In this document: positions 26,012-34,601 of the stretch, piece after piece
How the letters are laid out: each line of letters opens with the position of its first letter
Position numbering within the stretch: position 1 is the first letter of the stretch
Source of the DNA: an uncultured Dehalococcoidia bacterium
GTDB lineage: Bacteria; Chloroflexota; Dehalococcoidia; Lucifugimonadales; UBA1123
DNA length: 64,000 bases
Direction of reading: 5' to 3'
Assembly (NCBI GenBank): GCA_951812505.1
Contig: CATOSI010000003.1
Span: forward strand, 868,001 to 932,000
The notes under the pieces: model-generated
What the model was told of the DNA's origin: nothing
Database searches by the model: none
Seen by the model: the letters and a program-made list of their open reading frames with translations, nothing else
Program-made: the position numbers and the translations under genes

Positions 26012-26286
26012 TATGAGTGCTGCCGGTTCCGGCGGCAGGCAGTCGAACCTGCATCAATGTAGTTGGTCAGGCACCCGTCCGTCATACCCGCGAAGGCGGG
26101 TATCTAGGGGTGGGGAGGCACAGACGACACCCTTTTTTATACATCGACTAAACCAGTACAGTACAGTGCTCAGGATGTCTTGTATTCGTTGACGTGAGAA
26201 TGTGTAGCTGATAGCTTTACTTTGTAGTGCGTCTGCCCACCCAATCCCCGTAAATCACCAATTCATTCAGCAAGCGAGTGAATGAT
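26012..26286. repeat. Intergenic region with REP unit upstream of fur-like gene
   Basis: The region between the P-loop gene and the Fur-type regulator holds a REP unit at 26081-26118 with stem ATACCCGC/GCGGGTAT, a base-pair variant of the common form. A sequence at 26035-26060 resembles an inverted tRNA T-arm (GCAGG-TTCGACTG-CCTGC on the minus strand), but no cloverleaf could be built. No further gene seen. Confidence 0.65.
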
Positions 26287-26733
26287 ATGACCACAGCCGG
26301 AATAGAGTCTCCAGAAAGACCGATAATCAGGCCCGACCTCCTTGCCGTCCTCGAAGACGGTGGCTATAGGATAACCAAGCCTAGGCTTGGTGTTATTGAT
26401 TTGCTCAGTCAGAAGGTCGGCGGATTCAAGGCGGACGAGATCTGCGACGAGTTGCCCGACATTGGAAGGGCGACCGTCTATCGCACCATAAAGTTGCTTC
26501 TGGACGCGGGCGTAATCTGCAAATTGGCCTTGCCTGACGGCACTCCTATGTACAGCACGGCTCTCGTACACCATCATCATCACACAGTTTGCGTCAAGTG
26601 CTACAGTATCGGCGAATTCAGGCACGCTACCATAGAGCGCCTGCTGAGGGCTCTGGAGCGCGAAGTCACTGGCGAGATCGTAGGTCACAGAATTGAGATC
26701 TTCACGCTATGTGAGGACTGCAGGGCAGAGTGA
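26287..26733 (+). CDS. Fur-family transcriptional regulator
   Basis: A 148-residue regulator with an N-terminal winged helix (GRATVYRTIKLLLDAGVI) and a C-terminal metal-sensing half with HHHHHTVCVKC and CEDC, giving the paired CxxC structural zinc site. It may respond to iron, zinc, manganese or peroxide; the sequence does not decide. ATG 26287 is chosen, but a GTG at 26278 is in frame. A perfect inverted repeat (CGTACCT-C-AGGTACG, 26747-26761) lies 14 nt past its stop and could be a binding site or terminator stem. Confidence 0.85.
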   Translation: MTTAGIESPERPIIRPDLLAVLEDGGYRITKPRLGVIDLLSQKVGGFKADEICDELPDIGRATVYRTIKLLLDAGVICKLALPDGTPMYSTALVHHHHHTVCVKCYSIGEFRHATIERLLRALEREVTGEIVGHRIEIFTLCEDCRAE

Positions 26734-26746
26734 ATGCATATCCCCT

Positions 26747-26761
26747 CGTACCTCAGGTACG
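26747..26761. promoter_or_regulatory. Inverted repeat CGTACCT-C-AGGTACG
   Basis: A perfect 7-bp inverted repeat around one base, just after the Fur-type gene. The half-site GTACCT recurs in the longer inverted repeat at 27091-27101/27153-27163. It could be an operator or a short transcript-end hairpin; there is no T-run after it. Confidence 0.35.
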
Positions 26762-26849
26762 CACGAAAGAACACGTTGAGCATTTGGCTATAGGGATCAG
26801 CCGGCTGATGTGGCAACTACATACCTGAACGTTGCGCATCCAAGAGTGT

Positions 26850-27059
26850 TCAGACTTGTAGTAGAAGGGATATCGCAATCAGCGCGCTTATGGTGGCTGT
26901 AGAAATGAGATTGAATCGCCAGGAGAGCCTGAGGGGCATTCTCCCCCTCTTGTGAACCAAGGCAGGTTGCGCTGCCGACCGGGAAACATGACTGGACGAA
27001 ACAGTCTTCTGTCCGGTTGGGTTGGTCCTCAGTTTGGGGTCGGATACTACGGTCTGCAT
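26850..27059 (-). CDS. Small tail-anchored membrane protein, unknown
   Basis: A 69-residue protein with a polar, basic N-terminus and one hydrophobic segment at the very C-terminus (LISTATISALIAISLLLQV), the pattern of a tail anchor. GGGGAG lies 8 nt before the ATG at 27059, which supports this start over the upstream frame start at 27119. No family is recognised. The upstream region carries an 11-bp inverted repeat, so it may be a regulated gene. Confidence 0.45.
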   Translation of the reverse strand: MQTVVSDPKLRTNPTGQKTVSSSHVSRSAAQPALVHKRGRMPLRLSWRFNLISTATISALIAISLLLQV

Positions 27060-27090
27060 CGCCGAACTCCCCTGAACATACCCTTTTCCT

Positions 27091-27163
27091 GCGTACCTTG
27101 AGCCGATGAGTATGCGCAATCTCTCTGTTTTAGCGTAACAGCGCCAATCTCTTCAAGGTACGC
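27091..27163. promoter_or_regulatory. Long-range 11-bp inverted repeat GCGTACCTTGA
   Basis: GCGTACCTTGA (27091-27101) and its exact complement TCAAGGTACGC (27153-27163) flank 51 nt upstream of the small membrane protein gene. The arms could pair in DNA looping by a regulator or form a stem in RNA. Related to the GTACCT repeat after the Fur-type gene. Confidence 0.4.
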
Positions 27164-27262
27164 TAATCAAGGCATTTACCGCATACTAAAGGCGAGGCTA
27201 AGTATATGCTAAGTCCTGACTGGTGTCAACGCATTCGAGAAGAGTATCGGCGGACGATTTAG

Positions 27263-28171
27263 TCAGGCGAGGGTTACAGCAGTGATTCCGCCGACCGTCA
27301 TAGCGATTGCGGCCAGCTTCGCTGCCAGTATCCGACCCTCGAGAGGTTCATCCAGTACTCTGGATACACCCAGGCTGAGTAGTATTCCTAGAATGAATAC
27401 GAAGAGCGGTCTGATCGCCATGACGGTGACGGCGAGCGATACCGGGCCGGAGTATATCGCAAGAAGCTGTAAGATGACCGCTACCAGAACCAGCAGCCCT
27501 TCGGTGAATACCGTCAATCCGATGGAGACTGGGTCGCGAATCGCTCTCACAAGGTCCGGGAACATACTCCTTCGGATCATGATGCCGACGCACGCTAATC
27601 CCAAACCCAGACCGCGCCACACGAACAGAGACAAGATGTCTATATCTCCCGCTACCACCTTGGTAAGATACTGGCTGAGTCCGAAGGCCAGACTGGAAAC
27701 CATGAGTAGAGCGAACGGAACTATCTGATTCTGGCCACGCTCCGAGCGACGAGTGGTGGGCCCGAAGGACATCAGCGCCGCTCCACCGACGGTAATGATG
27801 ATGCCGACCCAGGCTAGGACGCTGATTATCTCCCCCAGGAAGACCTGCGCGAGTATAGCGACGAATATAGGGTGCGTGGACGTGATCGGTACGACTCTGG
27901 ACACGTCCTGCATTCGCATTACCCAGAACATGAGAACCAGATATATCCCGGCAAGAAAACCAGATAAGCAGGCTATCAGGGCCGTATCAATGCCGTATCC
28001 GCTGAACTTGGCAAGAGGAAGGACTATTGCCGCCAGTCCGAACTGTATCAGCCCGACCAGGACTATGAATGCCCTGGGATTTGGCACGAATCTCTGGATT
28101 AGAATCTTGTCCAGCGCGGATACTACCGCAAAGGCAATAGCGCTTCCCAGGGCCAGAAACACCCAGCTCAT
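27263..28171 (-). CDS. EamA/DMT-family transporter
   Basis: A 302-residue membrane protein with ten predicted transmembrane segments arranged as two EamA repeats (about 1-140 and 155-300). The first repeat ends with FLGEIISVLAWVGIIITVGGAALMS, the typical end-of-repeat signature split here across the line of hydrophobic helices. DMT proteins export amino acids or other metabolites. It is 47 nt downstream of the sulfatase gene on the same strand and may share its transcript. The substrate is unknown. Confidence 0.87.
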   Translation of the reverse strand: MSWVFLALGSAIAFAVVSALDKILIQRFVPNPRAFIVLVGLIQFGLAAIVLPLAKFSGYGIDTALIACLSGFLAGIYLVLMFWVMRMQDVSRVVPITSTHPIFVAILAQVFLGEIISVLAWVGIIITVGGAALMSFGPTTRRSERGQNQIVPFALLMVSSLAFGLSQYLTKVVAGDIDILSLFVWRGLGLGLACVGIMIRRSMFPDLVRAIRDPVSIGLTVFTEGLLVLVAVILQLLAIYSGPVSLAVTVMAIRPLFVFILGILLSLGVSRVLDEPLEGRILAAKLAAIAMTVGGITAVTLA

Positions 28172-28218
28172 TGACGTAACATTCGTTCGGCGATGTATGG
28201 TGTAAGCATCTCTGGCAG

Positions 28219-29682
28219 CTAGAAGATTGCTTCTTCGCCCAGCACGTCTCGTATAATCAGGCGCGAGCGCTGGCTGTCTTTGATTCTGCCGTCGAGTTCG
28301 TCCGGGTCACCCCAGACATCCATTATCCTGGACGTGAGTTTCCGGCGCACCGAATCGTACTCCGGATCTTCCGCCAAGTTGTCGAACTCGCCAGGATCGG
28401 TCGCCAGGTTGTACAGCTCGACGTCGGGCGAATTGGCGTGGCTGTAACACAGCTTCCAGTTGCCTTCCCTTACCATTGCCCTCGGACGGTCCGTGCCGTG
28501 CGCTAGATGCTCTGAGAAAGCGTAGTCTCGCTCCTGTCCCGCGTCTGCTGTCATCTGGGACAGAAGAGACACGCCGTCTGCGCGCATTATTGACTCTGAT
28601 TCCTCATCCACTCCGCCCATCTCCAGGATAGTTGCGGTAGCGTCCACAAGGGAGACGGCACCGGCGAATCGCTGCCCGCCGGGGATTACGCCCGGCCACG
28701 CTATCTGGAGCGGGACGCGGGCGGACTGCTCATAGAAGTTCATCTTGCGCCAGAGGCCATGCTCGCCTAGAGATTCGCCGTGGTCGGATGTGTGGACTAT
28801 GACTGTGTTATCGACCATGCCCAATTCGTCGAGCGTGTCGAGAAGGCGGCCTATCTTGTCGTCGAGGTATGTTATCAGGCCGTAGTACGCCGCCCTCGCC
28901 CTTCGGATTTCGTCCTCATCATATCCGTCGAAGTTGAACGACTGGCGCAGTCTGCGAGCGGCGACCGGCAAACTTTCGATGTGTCCGAGCGGATTCGATG
29001 GCAGGTCGGCGTGTTCGGGGTAGTACATCGAGAAGTAAGGTTCCGGCACGATGAACGGGAAGTGGGGAGCGACGAAACCGACGCAAAGCGCCCAGGGACG
29101 CTCACGGCGCGCCGGATCCTTGAGGTATCTGAGCGCTTCCTCCTCTATCGCGTCATCGGCGTCTATCATCGGGCCCGTGCCCGCCCGCGCCTCCTTGACG
29201 CTGGGCCACGGTTCGTCGGCGGTGGGAATGCCTTCCTCCCAGAGGTAGATCGGGTGTCGTCCGCCGGTGGAAAGCCCAAGACGCCGCGCGGTCTCATCCT
29301 CCGCGCTCCCGCCGCCATGCGGATCGTAGGCAAGCTGGGACTGGAATCCGTGAAGCCTGTCTGGACCAATCAGGTGCATCTTGCCGGAAAGCGCGCTGTC
29401 ATACCCCGCTGAGCGCAGCATGTAAGGCCAGGTCGGCACATCGGAAGGGAGCGGCTTTGCGTTGTCCCAACCCTCGCAGTTGGAGACGTACCGCCCGGTC
29501 ATGAACGACAGCCGCGATGGGACGCACAACGGCGAATTGCAGTACGCGGCATCGAACGTCGCGCCTGCCTCTGCGATTCGTTCCATATTGGGAGTCTGAA
29601 CGAACGGGTGACCATACGCGCTCGACCACATTGGGCCATGCTCGTCCGACATGATGACAAGGAAGTTCGGCTGATCCGGCAT
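28219..29682 (-). CDS. Type I sulfatase
   Basis: A 487-residue alkaline-phosphatase-fold sulfatase. CVPSR at 53-57 is the C-x-P-S-R signature whose Cys is converted to formylglycine. Metal ligands are expected from SDEH at 12-15 and HTSDHGESLGEHG in the second half. Layout resembles choline-sulfatase/arylsulfatase-like enzymes that release sulfate from organic esters. No formylglycine-generating enzyme gene is in the window. It precedes the EamA gene and follows the PPOX gene, all on the minus strand. Confidence 0.92.
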   Translation of the reverse strand: MPDQPNFLVIMSDEHGPMWSSAYGHPFVQTPNMERIAEAGATFDAAYCNSPLCVPSRLSFMTGRYVSNCEGWDNAKPLPSDVPTWPYMLRSAGYDSALSGKMHLIGPDRLHGFQSQLAYDPHGGGSAEDETARRLGLSTGGRHPIYLWEEGIPTADEPWPSVKEARAGTGPMIDADDAIEEEALRYLKDPARRERPWALCVGFVAPHFPFIVPEPYFSMYYPEHADLPSNPLGHIESLPVAARRLRQSFNFDGYDEDEIRRARAAYYGLITYLDDKIGRLLDTLDELGMVDNTVIVHTSDHGESLGEHGLWRKMNFYEQSARVPLQIAWPGVIPGGQRFAGAVSLVDATATILEMGGVDEESESIMRADGVSLLSQMTADAGQERDYAFSEHLAHGTDRPRAMVREGNWKLCYSHANSPDVELYNLATDPGEFDNLAEDPEYDSVRRKLTSRIMDVWGDPDELDGRIKDSQRSRLIIRDVLGEEAIF

Positions 29683-29718
29683 TTAACGGTCTCCCCTCGC
29701 GGATTGGACAACACACCG

Positions 29719-30141
29719 TTATACGGCGACCGTGCCGTACACGTGGTCCGGAACGACTATGACCGCGGCGCGGCGGTCCTCGATCATCGCGCGGTCGTAC
29801 TCCTCCCAGTCGGGATGTTCCTGGCCGGACGCGGCGCGGTAGATTCCCCTGAGCGCGTCTCGGAGTTCGTCATCGTCTGACTCCCCGCGTCGCAGTACCT
29901 TGGCGTGTCCTTCCAGAACGATATAGCCCCACCAGTCGCTCTTGGACACAAGAAGCGAGCAGCACGATTCTCGAACAAGATTGCGGAGCTTGGCGCGGTC
30001 TTCCGTAGTGGTGAATCCCACTCCGTCCCCGTATGACCCCACAGTTACGATACTCATCTGAGCCGCGCCGTTCTTCCTGAAGGTCGTCAGCACAGCCTGG
30101 TGGTTGTCTGACACGAATTCAATAACTCTATCGTTGAGCAT
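29719..30141 (-). CDS. PPOX-class F420-dependent oxidoreductase
   Basis: A 140-residue split-barrel flavin/deazaflavin-binding protein: FVSDNHQAVLTTFRKNGAAQ at the start, DRAKLRNLVRE in the middle and VYGTVAV at the end. Members bind F420 or FMN and reduce diverse small molecules. It lies in a minus-strand run with the GNAT gene (14 nt upstream) and the sulfatase (36 nt downstream), likely one operon. Confidence 0.85.
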   Translation of the reverse strand: MLNDRVIEFVSDNHQAVLTTFRKNGAAQMSIVTVGSYGDGVGFTTTEDRAKLRNLVRESCCSLLVSKSDWWGYIVLEGHAKVLRRGESDDDELRDALRGIYRAASGQEHPDWEEYDRAMIEDRRAAVIVVPDHVYGTVAV

Positions 30142-30155
30142 TTTCTACCTCTCGT

Positions 30156-30680
30156 TCACAGCACGAAATCTATCTCGTAAAGGTCGTAGTGGGAGTGGTC
30201 CATCCCCAGCCTCTTGTAAGTTTGCTGCGCGATATGGTTGCTCCGCTCGACGTACAGCCTTACGCCACAGATGTCGTCGTCCTCCCTTGCTTGCCGAAGC
30301 ACATGGTCGTGCATCGCAGTATAGACCCCGCGCCTGCGGTGGCCGGCATCCACGAACACGCTCTGAATCCACCAGAACGTGGCGTTTCGCCAGTCGCTCC
30401 ATTCGTAGGTGATCAGAAGACTGCCCACGACTTTCCCGCCTGTCTCGGCTACAAGGTAGAAGCCCTTGTCCGGGTCCGCGAACACGGCGTCCACTCCGGT
30501 GGTTACAAGACGTTCGTCGAGATTCTTGCCCTCCGTCTCGAGAGCCATGCTCTGCTGAAATCCAACGATGTCCGCAGCGTCGCCCGGCTCGGCCCGACGC
30601 ACGCTGATCTGGGGATGCGCCAATGTTCTCTTCTCCGAAATTCGGATTTCCAATTCAGTCTGCCGAATACGCACGCGCAT
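30156..30680 (-). CDS. GNAT-family N-acetyltransferase
   Basis: A 174-residue acetyltransferase. The acetyl-CoA pyrophosphate-binding segment is VDAGHRRRGVYTAMHDHVL (Q/RxxGxG/A-type motif A) and the C-terminal motif B is YKRLGMDHSHYDLYEIDF. The ATG at 30680 with AGGGA upstream is preferred over the frame start at 30734. The target (amine of a small molecule or protein) is unknown. Confidence 0.83.
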   Translation of the reverse strand: MRVRIRQTELEIRISEKRTLAHPQISVRRAEPGDAADIVGFQQSMALETEGKNLDERLVTTGVDAVFADPDKGFYLVAETGGKVVGSLLITYEWSDWRNATFWWIQSVFVDAGHRRRGVYTAMHDHVLRQAREDDDICGVRLYVERSNHIAQQTYKRLGMDHSHYDLYEIDFVL

Positions 30681-30805
30681 ATTATCAGAATTCCCTGATG
30701 ACGGCGCGGATCCCTGATAGCAGTTCTTGGGCATCCGTCGCCTGTAAACAGCGCTCGTAGTATATTAGAATTAGGACGCAATTCTGAGAGAGGTCGAAGA
30801 TAACA

Positions 30806-31510
30806 TTGAGCAAGATTGTGTCCAGCTTTGGCGAGGCGGTAGCCGACATTCCTGACGGAGCCATATTGATGATTGATGGCTTCGCCGGACCGGGAGGTAC
30901 GCCGCAGAACCTGATACGCGCGCTCCGCGATCACGGCGCTTCGGACCTTACCATCATCTCCAACACCGCTGGCCTGGCTTCGGTAATCGGGTTCGGAACC
31001 ATACCGGGAGATCGGCCTATAGATATCGGGATACTCGTCGAGAACGAACAAGTGAAGAAGGTCATAGCGTCCTTTCCAGTGTCGCCATCACCGTCCAGGC
31101 CGACCGCGTTCGAGACTGCGTACCGTGAGGGAAAGATCGAGTTGGAAGTTGTGCCCCAGGGCACGCTGGCCGAGCGCATCCGCGCCGGAGGAGCCGGGAT
31201 ACCCGCCTTCTACACCCCAACGGGTGTCGGGACACTGATGGCGGAGGGCAAGGAGTCTCGCGTGTTCGATGGACGGGAGTACCTGCTTGAGCGCGCGCTC
31301 AAGGCCGACTTCGCCCTTCTGAGAGCGCACAGGGCGGACACGATGGGCAACACTCAGTACAAGGGAACGTCGCGCAACTTCAACGGCGTTATGGCCACCA
31401 CAGCCAACGAGGTGATCATGGAAGTTGACGAGGTGGTGGAACCAGGCGAAATCGACCCGGGCGCTGTCCATACCCCCGGAATTTACGTGAACCGCGTGGT
31501 GAAGATATGA
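30806..31510 (+). CDS. CoA-transferase subunit A, without adjacent subunit B
   Basis: A 234-residue family I CoA-transferase alpha subunit. GFAGPGGTPQNLIRAL is the CoA-binding loop and LVENEQVKKVIASF the following conserved strand/helix. Partner beta subunits carry the catalytic Glu and are normally encoded directly downstream; here the next frame is a broken HicB gene and no beta subunit is found in the window. Start at TTG 30806 with GAGAGG upstream. It is most like 3-oxoacid (succinyl-CoA) transferase alpha. Confidence 0.85.
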   Translation: MSKIVSSFGEAVADIPDGAILMIDGFAGPGGTPQNLIRALRDHGASDLTIISNTAGLASVIGFGTIPGDRPIDIGILVENEQVKKVIASFPVSPSPSRPTAFETAYREGKIELEVVPQGTLAERIRAGGAGIPAFYTPTGVGTLMAEGKESRVFDGREYLLERALKADFALLRAHRADTMGNTQYKGTSRNFNGVMATTANEVIMEVDEVVEPGEIDPGAVHTPGIYVNRVVKI

Positions 31511-31814
31511 AATACGCGGTAGTCTATGAACGGACTCCTAACAACTACTGCGCCTATGCCCCCGAGTTACCAGGCTGCATAAGCACTGGCAAGATATCCG
31601 CGAGATGATTCGGGAAGCCATCACATTCCATCTGGAAGATATGGCAGAAAATGGCGAACCCGCTCCTTTGCCCCAGATGTCGGTCGGAGAGGCTATGGCA
31701 TACCACATCGAAAGCCTCTCACAGGCTGGGGAAGACGTCCCCGACCTGGAAACGACTTTCGGCACGGTTGAGGTCGAACTGACGACTGTCGGCTCACCTG
31801 CTATGTACGCCTGA
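31507..31814 (+). pseudogene. HicB-family antitoxin, split by a frameshifting deletion
   Basis: The first frame (ATG 31507, overlapping the CoA-transferase stop as ATGA) reads MKYAVVYERTPNNYCAYAPE and then PGCISTG, the HicB partial RNase H fold, but ends at 31608. The next frame continues as WQDIREMIREAITFHLEDM and on to 31814, the second half of HicB. About six codons between ISTG and WQD are missing with a net frame change; a deletion between two TGGC copies would explain it. No HicA toxin gene is adjacent. Confidence 0.65.
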
Positions 31815-31898
31815 ATTTCACCGGCGTATATTCCTCCGATACATCGTCGAACACCGCCATGCCAATCCATGTGTCCCGACGAATCTGTACTAGGAAAC

Positions 31899-32010
31899 TA
31901 TCTCAAAACTATCGCCGGAAACGAGCGACAAGGGTAGGCAAAGTCCCTTCCCCCTTGACGGGGGAAGGTTAGGATGGGGGTGAAATCCCTTCCGATTGGG
32001 TTTTGAGATA
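31899..32010. mobile_element. MITE-like element, TCTCAAAAC ends, copy 1
   Basis: A 112-bp element bounded by TATCTCAAAAC (31899-31909) and GTTTTGAGATA (32000-32010). The flanks read C-TA and TA-G, so it sits in a CTAG with TA duplicated. IS630/Tc1-mariner elements use TA, and IS630 prefers CTAG, hence the MITE call. The core holds a CCCTTCCCCC/GGGGGAAGG hairpin unit. Copy 2 is at 57343-57608. No transposase is encoded. Confidence 0.7.
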
Positions 32011-32041
32011 GGTCACTAGGCGGGACGGGATCTGTGGACCC

Positions 32042-32899
32042 TCACCCCGCTTGCCAATAGCGTTTGCCCTCCAAGCTCACTATCTGCCCGAATCCCGGCT
32101 TGGTGAAGTGGCACGAGACCACCGTGTCCCCACTGGATTCGAGACGGTCCAGCAACTCCCGTCTTGTGGACTCCGCCGTCTCTGCGTCTCCATCAAAGAG
32201 CGGCGTCCACGACGGCTCCGTTATCTGTGCCGGATGGATTAGTACATCCCCCTGTATCAGCGCGCGCTGTCCTCCCGACGACACCAAGACGCTCATGTGC
32301 CCTGGCGTGTGCCCCGGAGTGTGGACGGCGCGCAATTCGGGCGTCAGGTCCGAGTCGCCGGGCAGCGTATCCAATACCCCCAGTTCGTCAAGTGGATCAA
32401 CAAGTTTGTCAATGTAGGGAAACCGGCCCGCCGCCTGGACTTCCGGCTTTCGGAAGTGGATCAGGTCGTCCTCGTGTACGAAATATCGAGCGTTGGGGAA
32501 TACTGGTACGTGGCCCCCGTCGCGCTCCTCAGTGTTCCAGCCTACGTGGTCGAGGTGCAGATGGGACAGGAACACAATGTCAATGTCCTCGGGAGCGACG
32601 CGGTTCGATGCCAGATCAGCCATGAGTTGCCCACGCAGCCCACCGATGTACTCTATCGGCCCGGGACCGTAGCCCGTGTCAATTAGAATGGTCTTCCCGG
32701 AAGAACGTACCAGGTAGCACCCGATTTCCAGGCGCATCTTGTCGCCGTCGAAAGTGTCTGGGTACATATCGCGGAAAGGTTGCCATTCGTCAACCGGCAC
32801 ATTCGGCCACAATTCGGGCAGGGGAGTGGGATAGGCGCAATTCATATCGGTCAGGGCGACTATGGTAGCGTCGCCAACGCTCATCTCGAATTCACTCAC
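32042..32899 (-). CDS. MBL-fold metallo-hydrolase, lactonase-like
   Basis: A 285-residue MBL protein with LIDTGYGPG, the zinc motif SHLHLDHVGWN, HTPGHTPGHMS and a final SCHFTKPGFG. The arrangement matches lactonase/organophosphate-hydrolase-like MBL proteins. The HTPGH motif appears twice in overlap. It is the last gene of a minus-strand group with HyuA and HyuB, 12 nt after hyuB, so it may open or process a ring product of the hydantoinase/oxoprolinase step. It is a paralogue of the truncated gene at 1-525. Confidence 0.88.
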   Translation of the reverse strand: MSEFEMSVGDATIVALTDMNCAYPTPLPELWPNVPVDEWQPFRDMYPDTFDGDKMRLEIGCYLVRSSGKTILIDTGYGPGPIEYIGGLRGQLMADLASNRVAPEDIDIVFLSHLHLDHVGWNTEERDGGHVPVFPNARYFVHEDDLIHFRKPEVQAAGRFPYIDKLVDPLDELGVLDTLPGDSDLTPELRAVHTPGHTPGHMSVLVSSGGQRALIQGDVLIHPAQITEPSWTPLFDGDAETAESTRRELLDRLESSGDTVVSCHFTKPGFGQIVSLEGKRYWQAG

Positions 32900-32911
32900 T
32901 CGGGGACCTCC

Positions 32912-34579
32912 TCAGACTATGCCGTAGTCTTTTCGCTTGCCGTCCTCGGACACCAACCCGTTGCTTAGATCGGTTTCGAGCAGGTCGTCAGGCCGTTCCG
33001 AGGGTTCGCCGACGCCGGCGCCGCTGGGGAACTCCAGAACGAGCCGGTCTTCTACATCCTCCAGAGGCACGGCCCCCGATGTCATCGCCCTGGGGTCGTC
33101 GCTCACTCGGTCGCCGTTGATGATTACTTCCGTCTTCGCTCCTGATCCACCACCGAAAGCGCCCTGCGGCGCAAATGTGAGGCGGTTGGGGTGGATGTAC
33201 ACATTGAGAGGGCCGGAGTGCGAAGGCAGCTTTCCTACGACAACTCGCTGTCCCGGACTTCCCCTGAACTTGCCCGCGCCCGCCGAGTCGGGTATCAACT
33301 CCTTCGCCTCTATCAGCGCGGGACTGTTCACCTCGAACACTTCGACCGGCACGTTGGAAGCGCTCGACGGGAACATATTCAGGCCCATGCCGTCGTTCTG
33401 ACTTGTGGCCCCGCGACCGCCGCCGCAGAACAGGTGGGCGTTGAACAGTCGTCCGTCGTTCTCTACACCATAAGTCCGTATGGAGGACATGAGCCCGTTG
33501 CCCGCCTGAATCCTGTCCGGGACGGCTTTAGCAAGAGCTCCGAATATGCAGCCGTGGATGTACCAGCCGGTGTTAGTCCGGGAGCCGACGGATACGGGAA
33601 ACGTGCAGTTGATAATCGTTCCTTCCGGTGCTGTCACCGTAATCGCTTCGAAACAGCCCTCGTTGACGGGTACATCCGGCGTCAGCAGGCAGGCTAGGGG
33701 ATAATAGGTGTGCCCCTGGCTGTATATCATCGTGCAGTTCAGGCCGCCGCGGTCGATCTGCGGGGATGAGCCGGTGTAGTCCACAAGTATCTCGTCACCG
33801 CGTATCTCTATCCGCGTCTGTATCTTCAGCGGGTCGCCCATGCCGTCAGTATAGACGTGATTCTCGTACACACCGTCGGGAAGTTCGCTGATCGCGCGGC
33901 GCATCGCCGCCTCCGAGCGACCCCTGATTGCGGCGGACAGCGCGGCAAGGTCTTCCAGGCCGTACTCGTCCAGGAAGTCGTTGATGCGGCGCGCACCTAC
34001 ATGGTTGGCTGCCACCTGGGCCTCGATGTCCGTCAGCACCATGTCCGGGCCTCGGACGTTCCACCTGTACATATCGAAAGCCAGTTCGTTCGGCTCGCCC
34101 TTGTCATAGAGCTTGCACAGTGGGAAGAATAAGCCCTCTTCGTAGGAGTCCGTAACCCGTTTGAGGTCGAGTGTGCCTCCAATGTCCGAAGTGTTCGCGA
34201 TGTTCCCCACGAACCCGACGAAGCGACCCTGGTAGAAGACAGGGGATACGATTGCGATGTCCGGCAGGTGTCCCGCGCACATCCAGGGATCGTTTGTCAT
34301 ATAGACATCGCCCGGGTGCATCGAGTCCACCGGGTACTTCTTGAGTATCTCCTTCGTGACATTCGGCATCGTCATATTGAATACGGGCATCGAGCGGTAG
34401 GCGTGCGCGATGGACCTGCCCTCGGCGTCGAGAACCTCGCAGCCGAAGTCGTTGGCTGAGGCTATGATCGTTGACACCGCCGTCCTCAGCACCGTTGACC
34501 ACATCTCCTCCGCTACATTGAGCATCCTGCTCCACATTATCTCCAGCGATACTGGGTCGAAATCCTCTCTCTGGGTCAT
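32912..34579 (-). CDS. hyuB: Hydantoinase B/oxoprolinase subunit
   Basis: A ~555-residue HyuB-family protein. DPVSLEIMWSRM at the N-terminus, HPGDVYMTNDPW and GHLPDIAIVSPVF are family hallmarks, as is IVDYTGSSPQ-like DYTGSSPQIDRGG in the middle. With HyuA it forms an ATP-dependent hydantoinase or 5-oxoprolinase-type amidohydrolase. I prefer the ATG at 34579, which has GGAG 9 nt upstream; the ATG at 34609 overlaps the hyuA stop but lacks a ribosome site. Confidence 0.88.
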   Translation of the reverse strand: MTQREDFDPVSLEIMWSRMLNVAEEMWSTVLRTAVSTIIASANDFGCEVLDAEGRSIAHAYRSMPVFNMTMPNVTKEILKKYPVDSMHPGDVYMTNDPWMCAGHLPDIAIVSPVFYQGRFVGFVGNIANTSDIGGTLDLKRVTDSYEEGLFFPLCKLYDKGEPNELAFDMYRWNVRGPDMVLTDIEAQVAANHVGARRINDFLDEYGLEDLAALSAAIRGRSEAAMRRAISELPDGVYENHVYTDGMGDPLKIQTRIEIRGDEILVDYTGSSPQIDRGGLNCTMIYSQGHTYYPLACLLTPDVPVNEGCFEAITVTAPEGTIINCTFPVSVGSRTNTGWYIHGCIFGALAKAVPDRIQAGNGLMSSIRTYGVENDGRLFNAHLFCGGGRGATSQNDGMGLNMFPSSASNVPVEVFEVNSPALIEAKELIPDSAGAGKFRGSPGQRVVVGKLPSHSGPLNVYIHPNRLTFAPQGAFGGGSGAKTEVIINGDRVSDDPRAMTSGAVPLEDVEDRLVLEFPSGAGVGEPSERPDDLLETDLSNGLVSEDGKRKDYGIV

Positions 34580-34601
34580 CTCATTCATCTCCAGGTCCTG
34601 A

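Noticed and set aside
26035-26060. tRNA T-arm-like hairpin (GCAGG-TTCGACTG-CCTGC on the minus strand)
   Set aside because: No D-arm, anticodon arm or acceptor stem could be matched, so it is at most a fragment.
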